Assembly: GCF_965644225.1 (NCBI RefSeq)
Contig: NZ_CBFFRJ010000008.1
Span: forward strand, 1-64,000
DNA length: 64,000 bases
Source of the DNA: CBFFRJ01 sp965644225
Lineage (GTDB): Bacteria; Pseudomonadota; Gammaproteobacteria; Enterobacterales; Enterobacteriaceae
Direction: 5' to 3'
Under the pieces are notes generated by a model that saw nothing but the letters and a program-made list of their open reading frames with translations, searched no databases and was not told where the DNA came from. A program made the position numbers and the translations under genes. The first letter of the stretch is position 1. Every line of letters begins with the position of its first letter. Shown here piece after piece: positions 1-8,518 of the stretch.

Positions 1-84
1 TCCATAAATTAACCTGCTTTTGATGTTGGATTGAACATATCAAAATCAGGCAATTACACAATTTTATGTACAGGCTCTTTGACG

Positions 85-1728
85 ATGGCGCTGGTCGCCC
101 CTCTGCTCGCTACCTCTTTCGCCGCAAATGCTGCCGATGCTCTTACCGGGGCTGTCCAGCGCCAGCCAACCAACTGGCAGGCGATTATCATGTTTGTGAT
201 TTTCGTTGCTCTTACGCTGTGTATCACATACTGGGCCTCGAAACGAACCCGCACCCGTAGCGACTACTATACGGCGGGCGGCAATATCACCGGCTTTCAG
301 AACGGTCTGGCGATTGCCGGGGACTATATGTCGGCGGCATCGTTCCTCGGCATCTCCGCGCTGGTGTTTACCTCAGGCTATGACGGCCTGATTTACTCCT
401 TAGGCTTCCTGGTCGGCTGGCCGATCATTCTGTTTCTGATAGCCGAGCGACTGCGTAATCTTGGGCGCTATACCTTTGCCGACGTCGCCTCCTATCGCCT
501 GAAACAGGGGCCGATTCGTACCCTCTCCGCCTGCGGTTCACTGGTGGTGGTCGCACTTTACCTTATCGCCCAGATGGTGGGTGCCGGTAAGCTTATCCAG
601 CTCCTGTTCGGCCTGAACTACCATATTGCCGTGGTGCTGGTCGGCGTATTGATGGTGATGTACGTGCTGTTTGGCGGCATGCTCGCCACTACCTGGGTGC
701 AGATCATCAAAGCCGTTTTACTGCTCTTCGGCGCCAGCTTTATGGCCTTTATGGTGATGAAGCATGTCGGCTTTAGCTTCAATAATCTGTTTACTGAGGC
801 GATGGCGGTACACCCGAAAGGCGAAGCCATTATGAGCCCCGGCGGGCTGGTCAAAGACCCCATATCGGCACTCTCTTTGGGTCTTGGTCTGATGTTCGGC
901 ACCGCCGGTCTGCCGCATATTCTGATGCGCTTTTTCACGGTCAGCGATGCGCGTGAAGCCCGTAAGAGCGTCTTCTATGCCACCGGTTTTATGGGTTATT
1001 TCTATATTCTGACCTTTATCATCGGCTTTGGCGCGATCATGCTGGTGGGGGCCAACCCGGCGTTTAAAGACGCGACTGGCGCGCTGATTGGCGGCAACAA
1101 TATGGCGGCAGTCCATCTGGCAAATGCGGTGGGCGGCAACCTGTTCCTCGGCTTTATCTCCGCGGTCGCCTTTGCCACTATTCTGGCGGTGGTGGCGGGC
1201 TTAACGCTGGCAGGCGCCTCGGCGGTGTCCCATGACCTGTATGCCAACGTCTTCCGCAAAGGGGCTACCGAGCGCGATGAGCTCAAAGTCTCGAAAATTA
1301 CCGTGCTGGTGCTGGGCGTTATCGCCATCCTGCTGGGGATTTTGTTCGAGAAGCAGAACATTGCCTTTATGGTGGGTCTGGCCTTCTCGATTGCCGCCAG
1401 CTGTAACTTCCCGATCATTCTGCTCTCCATGTACTGGTCGAAACTGACCACCCGTGGGGCGATGACTGGCGGCTGGCTTGGTCTGCTGACGGCGGTTGTG
1501 CTGATGGTGCTCGGTCCAACCATTTGGGTGCAAATCCTCGGCCATGCCGCCCCGGTCTTCCCGTATGAATACCCGGCGCTCTTCTCCATTGCGGTGGCCT
1601 TTATTGGGATCTGGTTCTTCTCGATCACCGATAATAGCGCGCAAGGTCTGCTGGAGCGCGAGCAGTTCCGTGCCCAGTTTATCCGTTCACAAACGGGTAT
1701 CGGTATCGATCAGGGTCGTGCCCATTGA
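85..1728 (+). CDS. actP: Cation/acetate symporter ActP
   Basis: Sodium:solute symporter of the inner membrane that takes up acetate and related short monocarboxylates. From about residue 20 onward the protein is near-identical to E. coli ActP from memory (NYTAGGNITGFQNG-type SSS motifs, FTSGYDGLIYSLGF, the C-terminal SQTGIGIDQGRAH). A cleavable signal-like segment ends at AANAADA. The start is uncertain. ATG 85 gives 547 aa, close to the 549 of E. coli, with AGG about 10 nt upstream. An in-frame TTG at 31 would give 565 aa and add a basic residue to an otherwise uncharged n-region. TTGAAC at 31 could instead be a -35 box. The 84 bases upstream show no YjcH C-terminus in any frame, so the usual acs-yjcH-actP overlap is not visible here. 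Confidence 0.95.
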   Translation: MALVAPLLATSFAANAADALTGAVQRQPTNWQAIIMFVIFVALTLCITYWASKRTRTRSDYYTAGGNITGFQNGLAIAGDYMSAASFLGISALVFTSGYDGLIYSLGFLVGWPIILFLIAERLRNLGRYTFADVASYRLKQGPIRTLSACGSLVVVALYLIAQMVGAGKLIQLLFGLNYHIAVVLVGVLMVMYVLFGGMLATTWVQIIKAVLLLFGASFMAFMVMKHVGFSFNNLFTEAMAVHPKGEAIMSPGGLVKDPISALSLGLGLMFGTAGLPHILMRFFTVSDAREARKSVFYATGFMGYFYILTFIIGFGAIMLVGANPAFKDATGALIGGNNMAAVHLANAVGGNLFLGFISAVAFATILAVVAGLTLAGASAVSHDLYANVFRKGATERDELKVSKITVLVLGVIAILLGILFEKQNIAFMVGLAFSIAASCNFPIILLSMYWSKLTTRGAMTGGWLGLLTAVVLMVLGPTIWVQILGHAAPVFPYEYPALFSIAVAFIGIWFFSITDNSAQGLLEREQFRAQFIRSQTGIGIDQGRAH

Positions 1729-1897
1729 TAAATCATACCCGGTCAGCAATGGCCGGGGTTACTTCACATTATTTCCCGCCTCAGGTGAGCGTCATCACTG
1801 TTCCTGCGCAATAAAAGACGATCACCATCACATTTATTATCCTAAAAGTGTAAGACCCATCACGCTTTACCGCCTTTAGCCACGTAACCCATCATCT

Positions 1898-1932
1898 GGA
1901 GCCTCAACAACCGGGACAGCCCGGATGGCTCC
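1898..1932. terminator. Hairpin between convergent genes
   Basis: A two-part stem, GGAGCC pairing with GGCTCC and CCGGG pairing with CCCGG, lies in the 212-bp gap between actP and the convergent gene ending at 1941. It has no clear T-run on either strand, so its role as a terminator is only likely. A weaker CCGG-rich hairpin lies just after the actP stop. Confidence 0.4.
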
Positions 1933-1940
1933 TCGTATGC

Positions 1941-3500
1941 TTATTCACGCAAACTTTGCGCAAAGGTGGTCAGGCGTTGCGGGCTTAACAGTAACGGTAA
2001 AAAGAGCGGGCTGCCGGGCGGCGGGTTTTCCAGATAGCTCGCCACTTCATCGGCAAAGCGTAACAGGCTGTCCTGATGCTGCTCCAGATGGCCGGCGGGC
2101 AATTGATCGTCACCGTAACGATCGCGCCAGAGCACATCGCTTACCGCCGCGGCAACCCGGCTGAACATCTGACTGTAGATTTCCGCATTACGCCAGGCCG
2201 CCAGCAGGCGTTCAAGGGATTCATCCTGGCAGGCGATGCGCGGCATCAGCTCACGCAGGGTCTGGACGCCCGCCTGGGCCAGGAAGCAGGCATGTTGTTT
2301 TTCCAGGGCGATCAGCTGACGCTGTTCCGCCCCTTGTTCAGGATTGTCCGCTGGCATCAGCGGCTGATATGCCTGGAGCCAGTTAGCGCTGCGGGTGTCC
2401 ATATGCACCAACTGCTGCGCCTGAGCAATGCTTTCCGGGATCTGGCTTTGAGTGTGTAAGCGGCGTCCCAGCAGATTTGGCGTTCGGCACAGCCAGTCGT
2501 AGCTGGCGTGGAACAGTTCGTTAAGGCGCGCTTTGTCCTGCATCTGGCGAAAGCGCAGCCCGTGTAGTGCGACCCAGTCGGCGAGAACCGTATTTTGCCC
2601 CTGATTGGCAGCGGTGAACCCCAACAAATTGATGGCGTTGGCAGAGTCCATCACCCGGCTGTCGGGCAGCCATTGCCAGCTGACCCGGCAGGTAATGGCC
2701 TCAATCCCCTGCACAGTTGCGCCGATGGCCCAGCTCAGTCGGCCGCTAATTTCATCGGCCAGCCAGCACGGCAGGGCCGTCCAGCCGTAGCCGATGCCAA
2801 AGAGATCGTATTCGATCCACTTTTTATGTTCGGGCAGGGTGGCGATATGGGGATGGTTGGCGAAACCGGGGTGGTAATTCAGCTCCGTCGCTTTGATGGA
2901 GGCGCGCACATCCTGAGGAAGCGTCGCCAGCACCGAGGTAAGCTGCTGGCGCGGCCAGCTGTCATCAATAAAATCGCGCAGCACCAGTTTCCTGCCGCTG
3001 GCGCGCAGTTGACGCCAGACCTGATGCAGGCTTTTTTGCCAGCCCGCAGTCTGAAACGTCGGCGTCGTCAGGCTAAGGATCACGCCGCTGAGGTGCGGTA
3101 ATTCCTGTAATAGTGGCGCGAACGTCGTGGAATAAAAGTGGTGCCAGAAATCCGGCGCGCTTTTTTCGTCAAAGGCGAACTCGGGAAATTTTCGCTTAAT
3201 AATATCGTCGGCGGGCGCGGCCTCCCCTTGCAACCAGAAGGATAAATTATTGTCCGCCAGATACTGATTGACCTTTTTTAAATAGTGCAACGCGTAATGC
3301 TGTTGGTGAACAAGGTTTTCCACATTCAGTTTCTGACTGAACGGCGACGGGGTTGCCAGGATGGAAAATAACTCTTGCTGATGAAGAATAATGCCGGTGA
3401 AGCCGTGTTGCTTCGCACTCATTACGCCCTGTTCCAGCCACGGCCAGTGCCAAATAAAGGTGGTGTTCAGTTCCATTAATTGCTGGGCAATACGTTTCAT
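1941..3500 (-). CDS. Glycoside-hydrolase-like protein of unknown function
   Basis: A 519-aa soluble protein with no signal peptide. The N-terminal half has alternating hydrophobic strands and helices, as in a TIM barrel (FIWHWPWLEQG near 15-25, FTGIILHQQE near 35, LSGVILSLTTP near 140, IEYDLFGIGYGW near 230). It reminds me of alpha-glucuronidase-type glycosidases, but I cannot assign a family or point with certainty to catalytic acids. The C-terminal third is helical. It is divergent from a Gfo/Idh/MocA oxidoreductase with only 48 bp between them, which suggests shared control and a shared sugar or sugar-acid substrate. The function is inferred from fold impression and context only. Confidence 0.7.
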   Translation of the reverse strand: MKRIAQQLMELNTTFIWHWPWLEQGVMSAKQHGFTGIILHQQELFSILATPSPFSQKLNVENLVHQQHYALHYLKKVNQYLADNNLSFWLQGEAAPADDIIKRKFPEFAFDEKSAPDFWHHFYSTTFAPLLQELPHLSGVILSLTTPTFQTAGWQKSLHQVWRQLRASGRKLVLRDFIDDSWPRQQLTSVLATLPQDVRASIKATELNYHPGFANHPHIATLPEHKKWIEYDLFGIGYGWTALPCWLADEISGRLSWAIGATVQGIEAITCRVSWQWLPDSRVMDSANAINLLGFTAANQGQNTVLADWVALHGLRFRQMQDKARLNELFHASYDWLCRTPNLLGRRLHTQSQIPESIAQAQQLVHMDTRSANWLQAYQPLMPADNPEQGAEQRQLIALEKQHACFLAQAGVQTLRELMPRIACQDESLERLLAAWRNAEIYSQMFSRVAAAVSDVLWRDRYGDDQLPAGHLEQHQDSLLRFADEVASYLENPPPGSPLFLPLLLSPQRLTTFAQSLRE

Positions 3501-3548
3501 TACTTCATCCCGTTAATTTTGGCTCCATAGATAATAATTGAGGTTAGT

Positions 3549-4847
3549 ATGAAAAAATATGCTCTTGTGGGTACAGGTGGTCGCGCCGGATTATATATTT
3601 CGGCGATTGGCGGTCAGTGGAAAGATAACGCGCAGATGGTGGCCTTTTGCGACACCAACCAGACACGGATGGACTACGCCAATCGTTTATTAAAAAACGA
3701 AGGCGCCGCCCCGGTATCCACCTGGCGCGCTGCACAGTTCGAAGAGATGATCCTTGAGACCCGCCCGGACATTATTATCGTCACCACCATGGACCGGACC
3801 CATGACGATTATATTGTGCGGGCGCTGAAAGCCGGCTGCGATGTGATCACGGAAAAACCAATGACCATCGATGAAAAACGCGCCCTGCGGATCCTTGATG
3901 CCATCCAGGAAACCGGGCATACCGTGCGTGTCGCCTTCAATTACCGCTATGCGCCGCACCACAGTAAAGTCCGCGAGTTACTGATGAATGGCGCGATTGG
4001 CGAGGTCTTCTCCGTTCACTTCGAATGGCTGCTCAACACCGAACATGGGGCCGACTATTTTCGTCGCTGGCACCGGGAAAAACGTAACAGCGGCGGGCTG
4101 CTGGTGCACAAATCCACCCACCATTTCGATCTTATGAACTTCTGGCTCAACAGCTACCCTGAGCGAGTGTATGCCGAGGGCGGGCTGCGCTTTTACGGCA
4201 AAGAGAATGCCGAGAAACGCGGCGTCAGCGAATTCTATCCGCGTGCGCATGGCTATAAGGCCGCGAAAAACGATCCCTTTGCCCTGCATATGGAGGAAAA
4301 CCCGCAGCTTAAGGCTCTCTATCTCGATGCCGAACATGAAGATAATTACTGGCGGGATCAAAGCGTCTTCAGCGACGGGGTAACCATCGAGGATACGATG
4401 TCGGTGCTGGTGAAATACCAGAATCAGTGCCAGCTCAGCTATTCACTGAATACGTATTTGCCCTGGGAGGGGCTGAACGTGGTGTTTAACGGCAGCGAAG
4501 GTCGGCTGGAGATGAAAATCGTCGAGAAATCCTATGTCAATGCCGGTGGCGAGCGCGAGAACGAAGGCAGTCTGGAGTCCTGCAATATTACGGTCTTTCC
4601 GATGTTTGCCGCCCCCTGGGAGGCGAACTTTAGCCTTGGCGAAGGCGGGCACGGCGGTGGCGATAATGCCATGCTGGCGGATCTGTTTGGCGCGCCGGGT
4701 AACGACCCGCTTAAGCGCGCGGCCGATCACCGCGCCGGGGCGATGTCGATTCTGACCGGCATTGCCGGAAATATCTCGATGCAGCAGCAGCGCCCGGTGA
4801 ATTTTAGCGAATTTGAACTGGTTAAGCGGCTGATAAAGCATCCGTAA
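3549..4847 (+). CDS. Gfo/Idh/MocA family oxidoreductase
   Basis: Predicted NAD(P)-dependent dehydrogenase for a sugar, inositol or sugar acid, cytosolic, 432 aa. The N-terminal Rossmann fold shows G8-x-G10-x-x-x-G14 (VGTGGRAG), and the family's EKP motif is at E102-K103-P104 (TEKPM). A family-typical substrate domain follows, with GGLLVHKSTHHFDL near 180, where the lysine and histidines would sit at the active site. It is longer than the usual 330-390 aa because of an insert around 215-275 (RGVSEFYPRAHGY). It starts at ATG 3549 behind GAGG. It is divergent from the glycoside-hydrolase-like gene, so the pair may form a small glycan catabolic unit; the substrate is unknown. Confidence 0.85.
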   Translation: MKKYALVGTGGRAGLYISAIGGQWKDNAQMVAFCDTNQTRMDYANRLLKNEGAAPVSTWRAAQFEEMILETRPDIIIVTTMDRTHDDYIVRALKAGCDVITEKPMTIDEKRALRILDAIQETGHTVRVAFNYRYAPHHSKVRELLMNGAIGEVFSVHFEWLLNTEHGADYFRRWHREKRNSGGLLVHKSTHHFDLMNFWLNSYPERVYAEGGLRFYGKENAEKRGVSEFYPRAHGYKAAKNDPFALHMEENPQLKALYLDAEHEDNYWRDQSVFSDGVTIEDTMSVLVKYQNQCQLSYSLNTYLPWEGLNVVFNGSEGRLEMKIVEKSYVNAGGERENEGSLESCNITVFPMFAAPWEANFSLGEGGHGGGDNAMLADLFGAPGNDPLKRAADHRAGAMSILTGIAGNISMQQQRPVNFSEFELVKRLIKHP

Positions 4848-4857
4848 TCGAAACAAC

Positions 4858-4881
4858 AGCGCGGCCAGCCCGCGCTTTTTT
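4858..4881 (+). terminator. Rho-independent terminator of the oxidoreductase
   Basis: The stem AGCGCGG / CCGCGCT with a 5-base loop is followed by six T residues, starting 10 bases after the oxidoreductase stop codon. Confidence 0.8.
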
Positions 4882-5014
4882 AATAACGGCCTGGCGCAAC
4901 ATACAGAATAAGCAGCATGATAAGGCCAATTGCCGCCAGCACCTGCGATCCCGTCAGTAAGGTGCCAATCACGATCCCCCACAGCAGCAGAGCGAGAATC
5001 AGCGAGAATGGGGT
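4880..5014 (-). pseudogene. C-terminal remnant of a drug/metabolite-type transporter
   Basis: The minus strand encodes about 44 residues from an in-frame TGA at 5015-5017 to a TAA at 4880-4882. They form two hydrophobic helices (TPFSLILALLLWGIVIGT, then LAAIGLIMLLILYVAPGRY). This looks like the last helices of an EamA/DMT-type ten-helix transporter, though a stray membrane segment from another family is possible. No start codon or upstream part is present. I infer a gene eroded by deletion between the oxidoreductase and lrgB. Confidence 0.5.
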
Positions 5015-5040
5015 TCAGACAATACTCCTGGCCCTGGTAG

Positions 5041-5730
5041 TCAAAACATCAGCCGGGCCACCAGCGGCGCGGCAATCACCATCAGCACACCGGAGAGCAT
5101 CATCACCAGGCTCGCCACTACCCCTTCCTGCTGGCCCAGCTCATAGGAGCGCGCAGTACCTGCGCCATGGGACGCGGCGCCAAAACCAGCCCCTTTCGCC
5201 ATCCCTTCCCGAATTGAGAGGCGCAAAAAGAGCACATCACCCACCGCCATGCCAAATACGCCGGTAATCACCACAAACAAAGCGACCAGATCCGGCTGAC
5301 CGCCCAGCGGTTTCGCTGCCGCAAGGGCAAACGGGGTGGTGACTGAGCGCACGGCCAGGCTACGTTGCACTTCATCAGACAGGGTAAACAACCGCGCCAG
5401 CCAGACCGAGCTGGTCACCGCCACCACCGTCGCCGTTATCACCCCCGCAGAGAGTGACATCCAGTGGCGACGAATAAGGGCGAAATTGTCATAGATCGGC
5501 ACCGCAAAGGCGATGGAGGCCGGTCCCAGAAGCCAGAGCAGCCACTGGGACTCCCCCATATAACGCTGATAAGAGATATGGCCGAGCACCAGCACCAGAA
5601 CCAGCAATACGGGGGTTAAGACCAGCGGCATCAGCGGCAGTTTATGGAACCGGCGGTACAGGCGCTTATTGAGGGAATAGAACACCAGCGTCATCACCAG
5701 GCACAGTACACTCAGGATAAAATCACTCAC
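5041..5730 (-). CDS. LrgB/CidB family membrane protein
   Basis: A 229-aa inner-membrane protein with about six or more hydrophobic helices, of the LrgB family (YohK in E. coli). Family signatures are RSVTTPFALAAAKPLGG near 120-136 and GAASHGAGTARSYELG near 185-200. The family is linked to murein hydrolase control, programmed lysis and, in some bacteria, transport of pyruvate or glycolate. It starts at GTG 5730 and overlaps the upstream lrgA-like gene by 8 bp, so the two are translationally coupled. A LysR gene is divergent from the pair, as in cidABR-type loci. Confidence 0.88.
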   Translation of the reverse strand: MSDFILSVLCLVMTLVFYSLNKRLYRRFHKLPLMPLVLTPVLLVLVLVLGHISYQRYMGESQWLLWLLGPASIAFAVPIYDNFALIRRHWMSLSAGVITATVVAVTSSVWLARLFTLSDEVQRSLAVRSVTTPFALAAAKPLGGQPDLVALFVVITGVFGMAVGDVLFLRLSIREGMAKGAGFGAASHGAGTARSYELGQQEGVVASLVMMLSGVLMVIAAPLVARLMF

Positions 5731-6133
5731 TCTTCAGCCTGCTTATTTCATAGCGATACACTTTATCCACCACCCAGGCCGTCGCGCCCAGCACCAGCAG
5801 AGTGCTTAGCGCAATGACGGTAAAAATTCGCCAGCCATCCACCATCAACAATTGAGCGTAATTGACCACCGCCACCACCGCCGGAACAAAAAACAGCAGC
5901 ATTTCGGCCAGCAGCCAGCGTGCTCCGGCCCGCACCCAATTAAGCGGGATCACACGACAGACAATCAGCATCAACAAAATAATCATGCCAACTAAATTGG
6001 CAGGAAGGGGGATATGCAACCACTGGACAAGGTACCCGGCAACAATGAATAGCCCGGCATAGAGAACGACCTGAACCGGTACCTGGAGCCGACGTACAAT
6101 GGCAGGCGTAATACGACGTAACGCCATCTCCAT
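5723..6133 (-). CDS. LrgA/CidA family holin-like protein
   Basis: Small inner-membrane protein with four predicted helices, about 136 aa, of the CidA/LrgA family. The signature IPLPANLVGMIILLMLIV lies near residues 40-58, and an LLFFVPAVVAVV helix follows. LrgA/CidA proteins oligomerise like phage holins and act with an LrgB/CidB partner, here the overlapping downstream gene. I chose ATG 6133 as the start; an in-frame GTG at 6148 would add five residues. It lies divergent from the LysR regulator at 6236, which likely controls it. Confidence 0.85.
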   Translation of the reverse strand: MEMALRRITPAIVRRLQVPVQVVLYAGLFIVAGYLVQWLHIPLPANLVGMIILLMLIVCRVIPLNWVRAGARWLLAEMLLFFVPAVVAVVNYAQLLMVDGWRIFTVIALSTLLVLGATAWVVDKVYRYEISRLKSE

Positions 6134-6235
6134 ACATATTTCTCGCACAAATGAGACAGAGAGCCAGTATAGAGAGCCACCGCTGCGTTCTGAAATGAAT
6201 TAAACTCATCGGATACATAGTCTAAAGGAATAATT

Positions 6236-7150
6236 ATGGACATCAGAACGCTGCGTTATTTTGTGGAAGTCGTAGGACAGCAAAGTTTCACTCGCGCAGC
6301 GGAGCGCTTATTCGTCACCCAGCCAACCATCAGCAAGATGCTAAAAAATCTTGAGGATGAGCTGAATTGCACGCTGCTTATTCGCGATGGCCGAAAATTA
6401 TTACTCACCGATACCGGTCGCGTGGTCTTTGAACGCGGGCTGGCGATCCTCGCTGAATTTCGTCAGCTGGAAGCCGAACTGGATGATATTAATCATCTCA
6501 ACAAAGGGATATTGCGTCTGGGGATCCCGCCGATGGTCGGCATGCTGATGGCCGGGCCAATCAGCCTGTTTCGCCAGCGTTACCCTGGCGTAGAGCTTAA
6601 AATCTCCGAATTTGGCGGTTTGACGGTCCAGCAGGCGGTCACCAACGGCGAACTTGATCTGGCGATGACGGCCCTGCCTGTCGAAGCCGACAGCGGCCTT
6701 GCTACCCTGCCCTTGTTCAGCCACCCGCTTTGCGTACTGGTCCCCCGCTCCGGCGAGTGGCGCAATATCACCGCCATTACCCCGGAGCAGCTCGCAGGCC
6801 AGCCGCTGCTGATCTACAACGAAGATTTCGCCTTAAGCCGCCAGCTCAGCCAGCTTTTCAGCCAGCACGGTGTGAAGCCGCGAATTGCCGTGCGCAGCGG
6901 GCAGTGGGATTTTCTGGCGGCCATGGTCCAGGCTGGCGTCGGTATCGCCATCCTGCCAGAGCCGATTTGCCAGCGGCTGGACAAACAGATCTTCAACTGG
7001 ATCCCGCTTGAGAGCGATTTACGCTGGCTGTTGGGGATGATCTGGCGCGATGGCGTCTACCTCTCACGTAGCGCCCAGGCATGGCTGGAATGTTGCAAAG
7101 GTTTCTGGCTGGAAACAGGAGAAACCACCTTTCCTGCCGGGAAACCCTGA
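6236..7150 (+). CDS. LysR family regulator next to lrgAB (CidR-like)
   Basis: A 304-aa LysR-type transcription factor. The winged helix-turn-helix covers residues 1-60 (DIRTLRYFVEVVGQQSFTRA, FVTQPTISKMLKNLE). The periplasmic-binding-like effector domain runs from about 90 to 295, with the typical GELDLAMTALP and AGVGIAILPE segments. It is divergent from the lrgA-lrgB pair with an intergenic region of about 100 bp, the classical LysR layout, so I infer that it activates that pair, as CidR does in Gram-positives. The ligand is unknown. Its stop codon lies one base from the 3' end of the convergent DUF1989 gene. Confidence 0.9.
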   Translation: MDIRTLRYFVEVVGQQSFTRAAERLFVTQPTISKMLKNLEDELNCTLLIRDGRKLLLTDTGRVVFERGLAILAEFRQLEAELDDINHLNKGILRLGIPPMVGMLMAGPISLFRQRYPGVELKISEFGGLTVQQAVTNGELDLAMTALPVEADSGLATLPLFSHPLCVLVPRSGEWRNITAITPEQLAGQPLLIYNEDFALSRQLSQLFSQHGVKPRIAVRSGQWDFLAAMVQAGVGIAILPEPICQRLDKQIFNWIPLESDLRWLLGMIWRDGVYLSRSAQAWLECCKGFWLETGETTFPAGKP

Positions 7151-7151
7151 C

Positions 7152-7832
7152 TCAGGCCGCACTATCGGGCACCCATGGCCCCTGTAATTTTACCTGCGGG
7201 AACCCGTCGACCAGAATACGCACCTGCGCGTCGCGCGGCGTGTTATCCCCCTGCCCCTGGATACTGACGATGTCCTGCGGGCAGGCAGAAAATGCAACGT
7301 AGCAATCCATCTCCGCACGCAAAATGATGTAGTCGCCCGGTCGGGTTACCACCGGCAATGTTTTGAGGGTGATACCGTCAGGCTGCACCTGAATATTCAT
7401 AAAGATATTAAATGAGGCGAGATTGCCATGGGGCAAGGTGACGCCCAGCTCCGCCATACCTTCATGCAGATTGTCATGGCAGTTTCGGTGCGGTTCGCTA
7501 CAGCCTAACAGCTCGTAGCGGCAGGCATCGCAGGCCGCCATAAAGGTATCATGCACACCGGGCGACGTGTCGGCTACCAGGGTGAGGATCGGGTGACGCT
7601 GGTCGGTAATAAAGCTATCGCCAATGCGCGGGTTAAGCCGTTGGTTCCACACCCGTGTCGCTTCCATACACATATACTCATTCACATCCTGGGCGTTATA
7701 GGCCCAGCAATCGACAACCTGGGTGCCATGCAGGTTAATCACCTGGACGGCTTCCCCTTTGTTCAGACGCACGGCTTTGCCGTACCGCGCCGGAATGGTC
7801 ACCACATCACGATGCTGAAATTCAGCCGACAT
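7152..7832 (-). CDS. DUF1989 (urea-carboxylase-associated / CgdAB-like) protein, third copy
   Basis: A 226-aa soluble protein of the DUF1989 family. Known members are the two subunits of carboxyguanidine deiminase (CgdA/CgdB) linked to guanidine carboxylase. Visible family features: GTQVVDCWAYNAQD near 36-49, GVHDTFMAACDACRYELLG near 92-110, PHRNCHDNLHEGM near 115-127, LASFNIFMN near 138, and a late AFSACPQDI motif near 180-188. The conserved His/Cys residues fit a metal or catalytic centre. It is the last gene of a six-gene operon, 14 bp after the second permease. No carboxylase or allophanate hydrolase gene is nearby, so guanidine as substrate is only a possibility. Confidence 0.85.
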   Translation of the reverse strand: MSAEFQHRDVVTIPARYGKAVRLNKGEAVQVINLHGTQVVDCWAYNAQDVNEYMCMEATRVWNQRLNPRIGDSFITDQRHPILTLVADTSPGVHDTFMAACDACRYELLGCSEPHRNCHDNLHEGMAELGVTLPHGNLASFNIFMNIQVQPDGITLKTLPVVTRPGDYIILRAEMDCYVAFSACPQDIVSIQGQGDNTPRDAQVRILVDGFPQVKLQGPWVPDSAA

Positions 7833-7846
7833 ATTCTTCTCCTGGT

Positions 7847-8518
7847 TTATTCATGTTGTATGCCGCGACGGTAGCGCGTCATACGTGATTCAAGATGGCG
7901 TGCCAGCGTGTCGAGCAGACTGTTAAGCAGCCAGTAACAAAGGGCCACCGTGAGATAGATCTCCAGCGGCGCATAGGTATCGGAAATCGCCTGCTTCGCG
8001 GCATACATAAACTCCTGTACCGAGACTACCGACAGCAGGGCAGAATCTTTGATAAGCCCAATCATGAGTCCCACCAGCGGTGAGAGCATCTGCGGCAGCG
8101 TTTGCGGCAGCACCACATCGCGCAACTGCTCGGTACGGCTCAGCCCCAGAACCCGGCATGCCTCCCACTGTCCCTTTGGCAGCGCGTCAACAGCCGCACG
8201 GATAACCTGAGCGATATAGGGCGCGTAATAGAGGGTCAGCGCCAGTACGCCAACCACCGGAGACGAAAGCGTGATGTCATATTCCGGCAGGACAAAATAG
8301 AGCAGATAGATAACCACCAGCAGCGGCAGCGCCAGAGTGATGTCGCTGTAAGCCTGCAACAACCGCTGCCAGAAACGTGGCGCCCGGATAAACAGTGTTG
8401 CCATTGCCGTTCCCCACAGCAGCGCACAGCACGCGGCGATGACGCATAGTTGCAGCGTGGCTGCCAGCCCTTCTCCCAGCGACGGCAGCGCATCAAGAAT
8501 TGCCTGCCAGTCCATCAT
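7847..8518 (-). CDS. Amino-acid-type ABC transporter permease
   Basis: A 223-aa inner-membrane permease of the HisM/ArtQ polar amino acid family, with about five helices and the EAA loop EACRVLGLSRTEQLRDVVLPQ near 138-158 that docks the ATPase. It overlaps the preceding permease gene by 4 bp, so the two should form a heterodimer. It belongs to the operon running from the binding protein at 11272 to the DUF1989 gene at 7152. No ATP-binding subunit is encoded in the operon, so the ATPase must come from elsewhere. Confidence 0.88.
   Translation of the reverse strand: MMDWQAILDALPSLGEGLAATLQLCVIAACCALLWGTAMATLFIRAPRFWQRLLQAYSDITLALPLLVVIYLLYFVLPEYDITLSSPVVGVLALTLYYAPYIAQVIRAAVDALPKGQWEACRVLGLSRTEQLRDVVLPQTLPQMLSPLVGLMIGLIKDSALLSVVSVQEFMYAAKQAISDTYAPLEIYLTVALCYWLLNSLLDTLARHLESRMTRYRRGIQHE

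Noticed and set aside
1002..1628. Long open frame antisense to actP
   Set aside because: It lies wholly inside a well conserved coding gene, has no ribosome site and no recognisable protein features; it is a codon-bias shadow. The same applies to other long antisense frames, such as those inside alr, dusA and ghxP.
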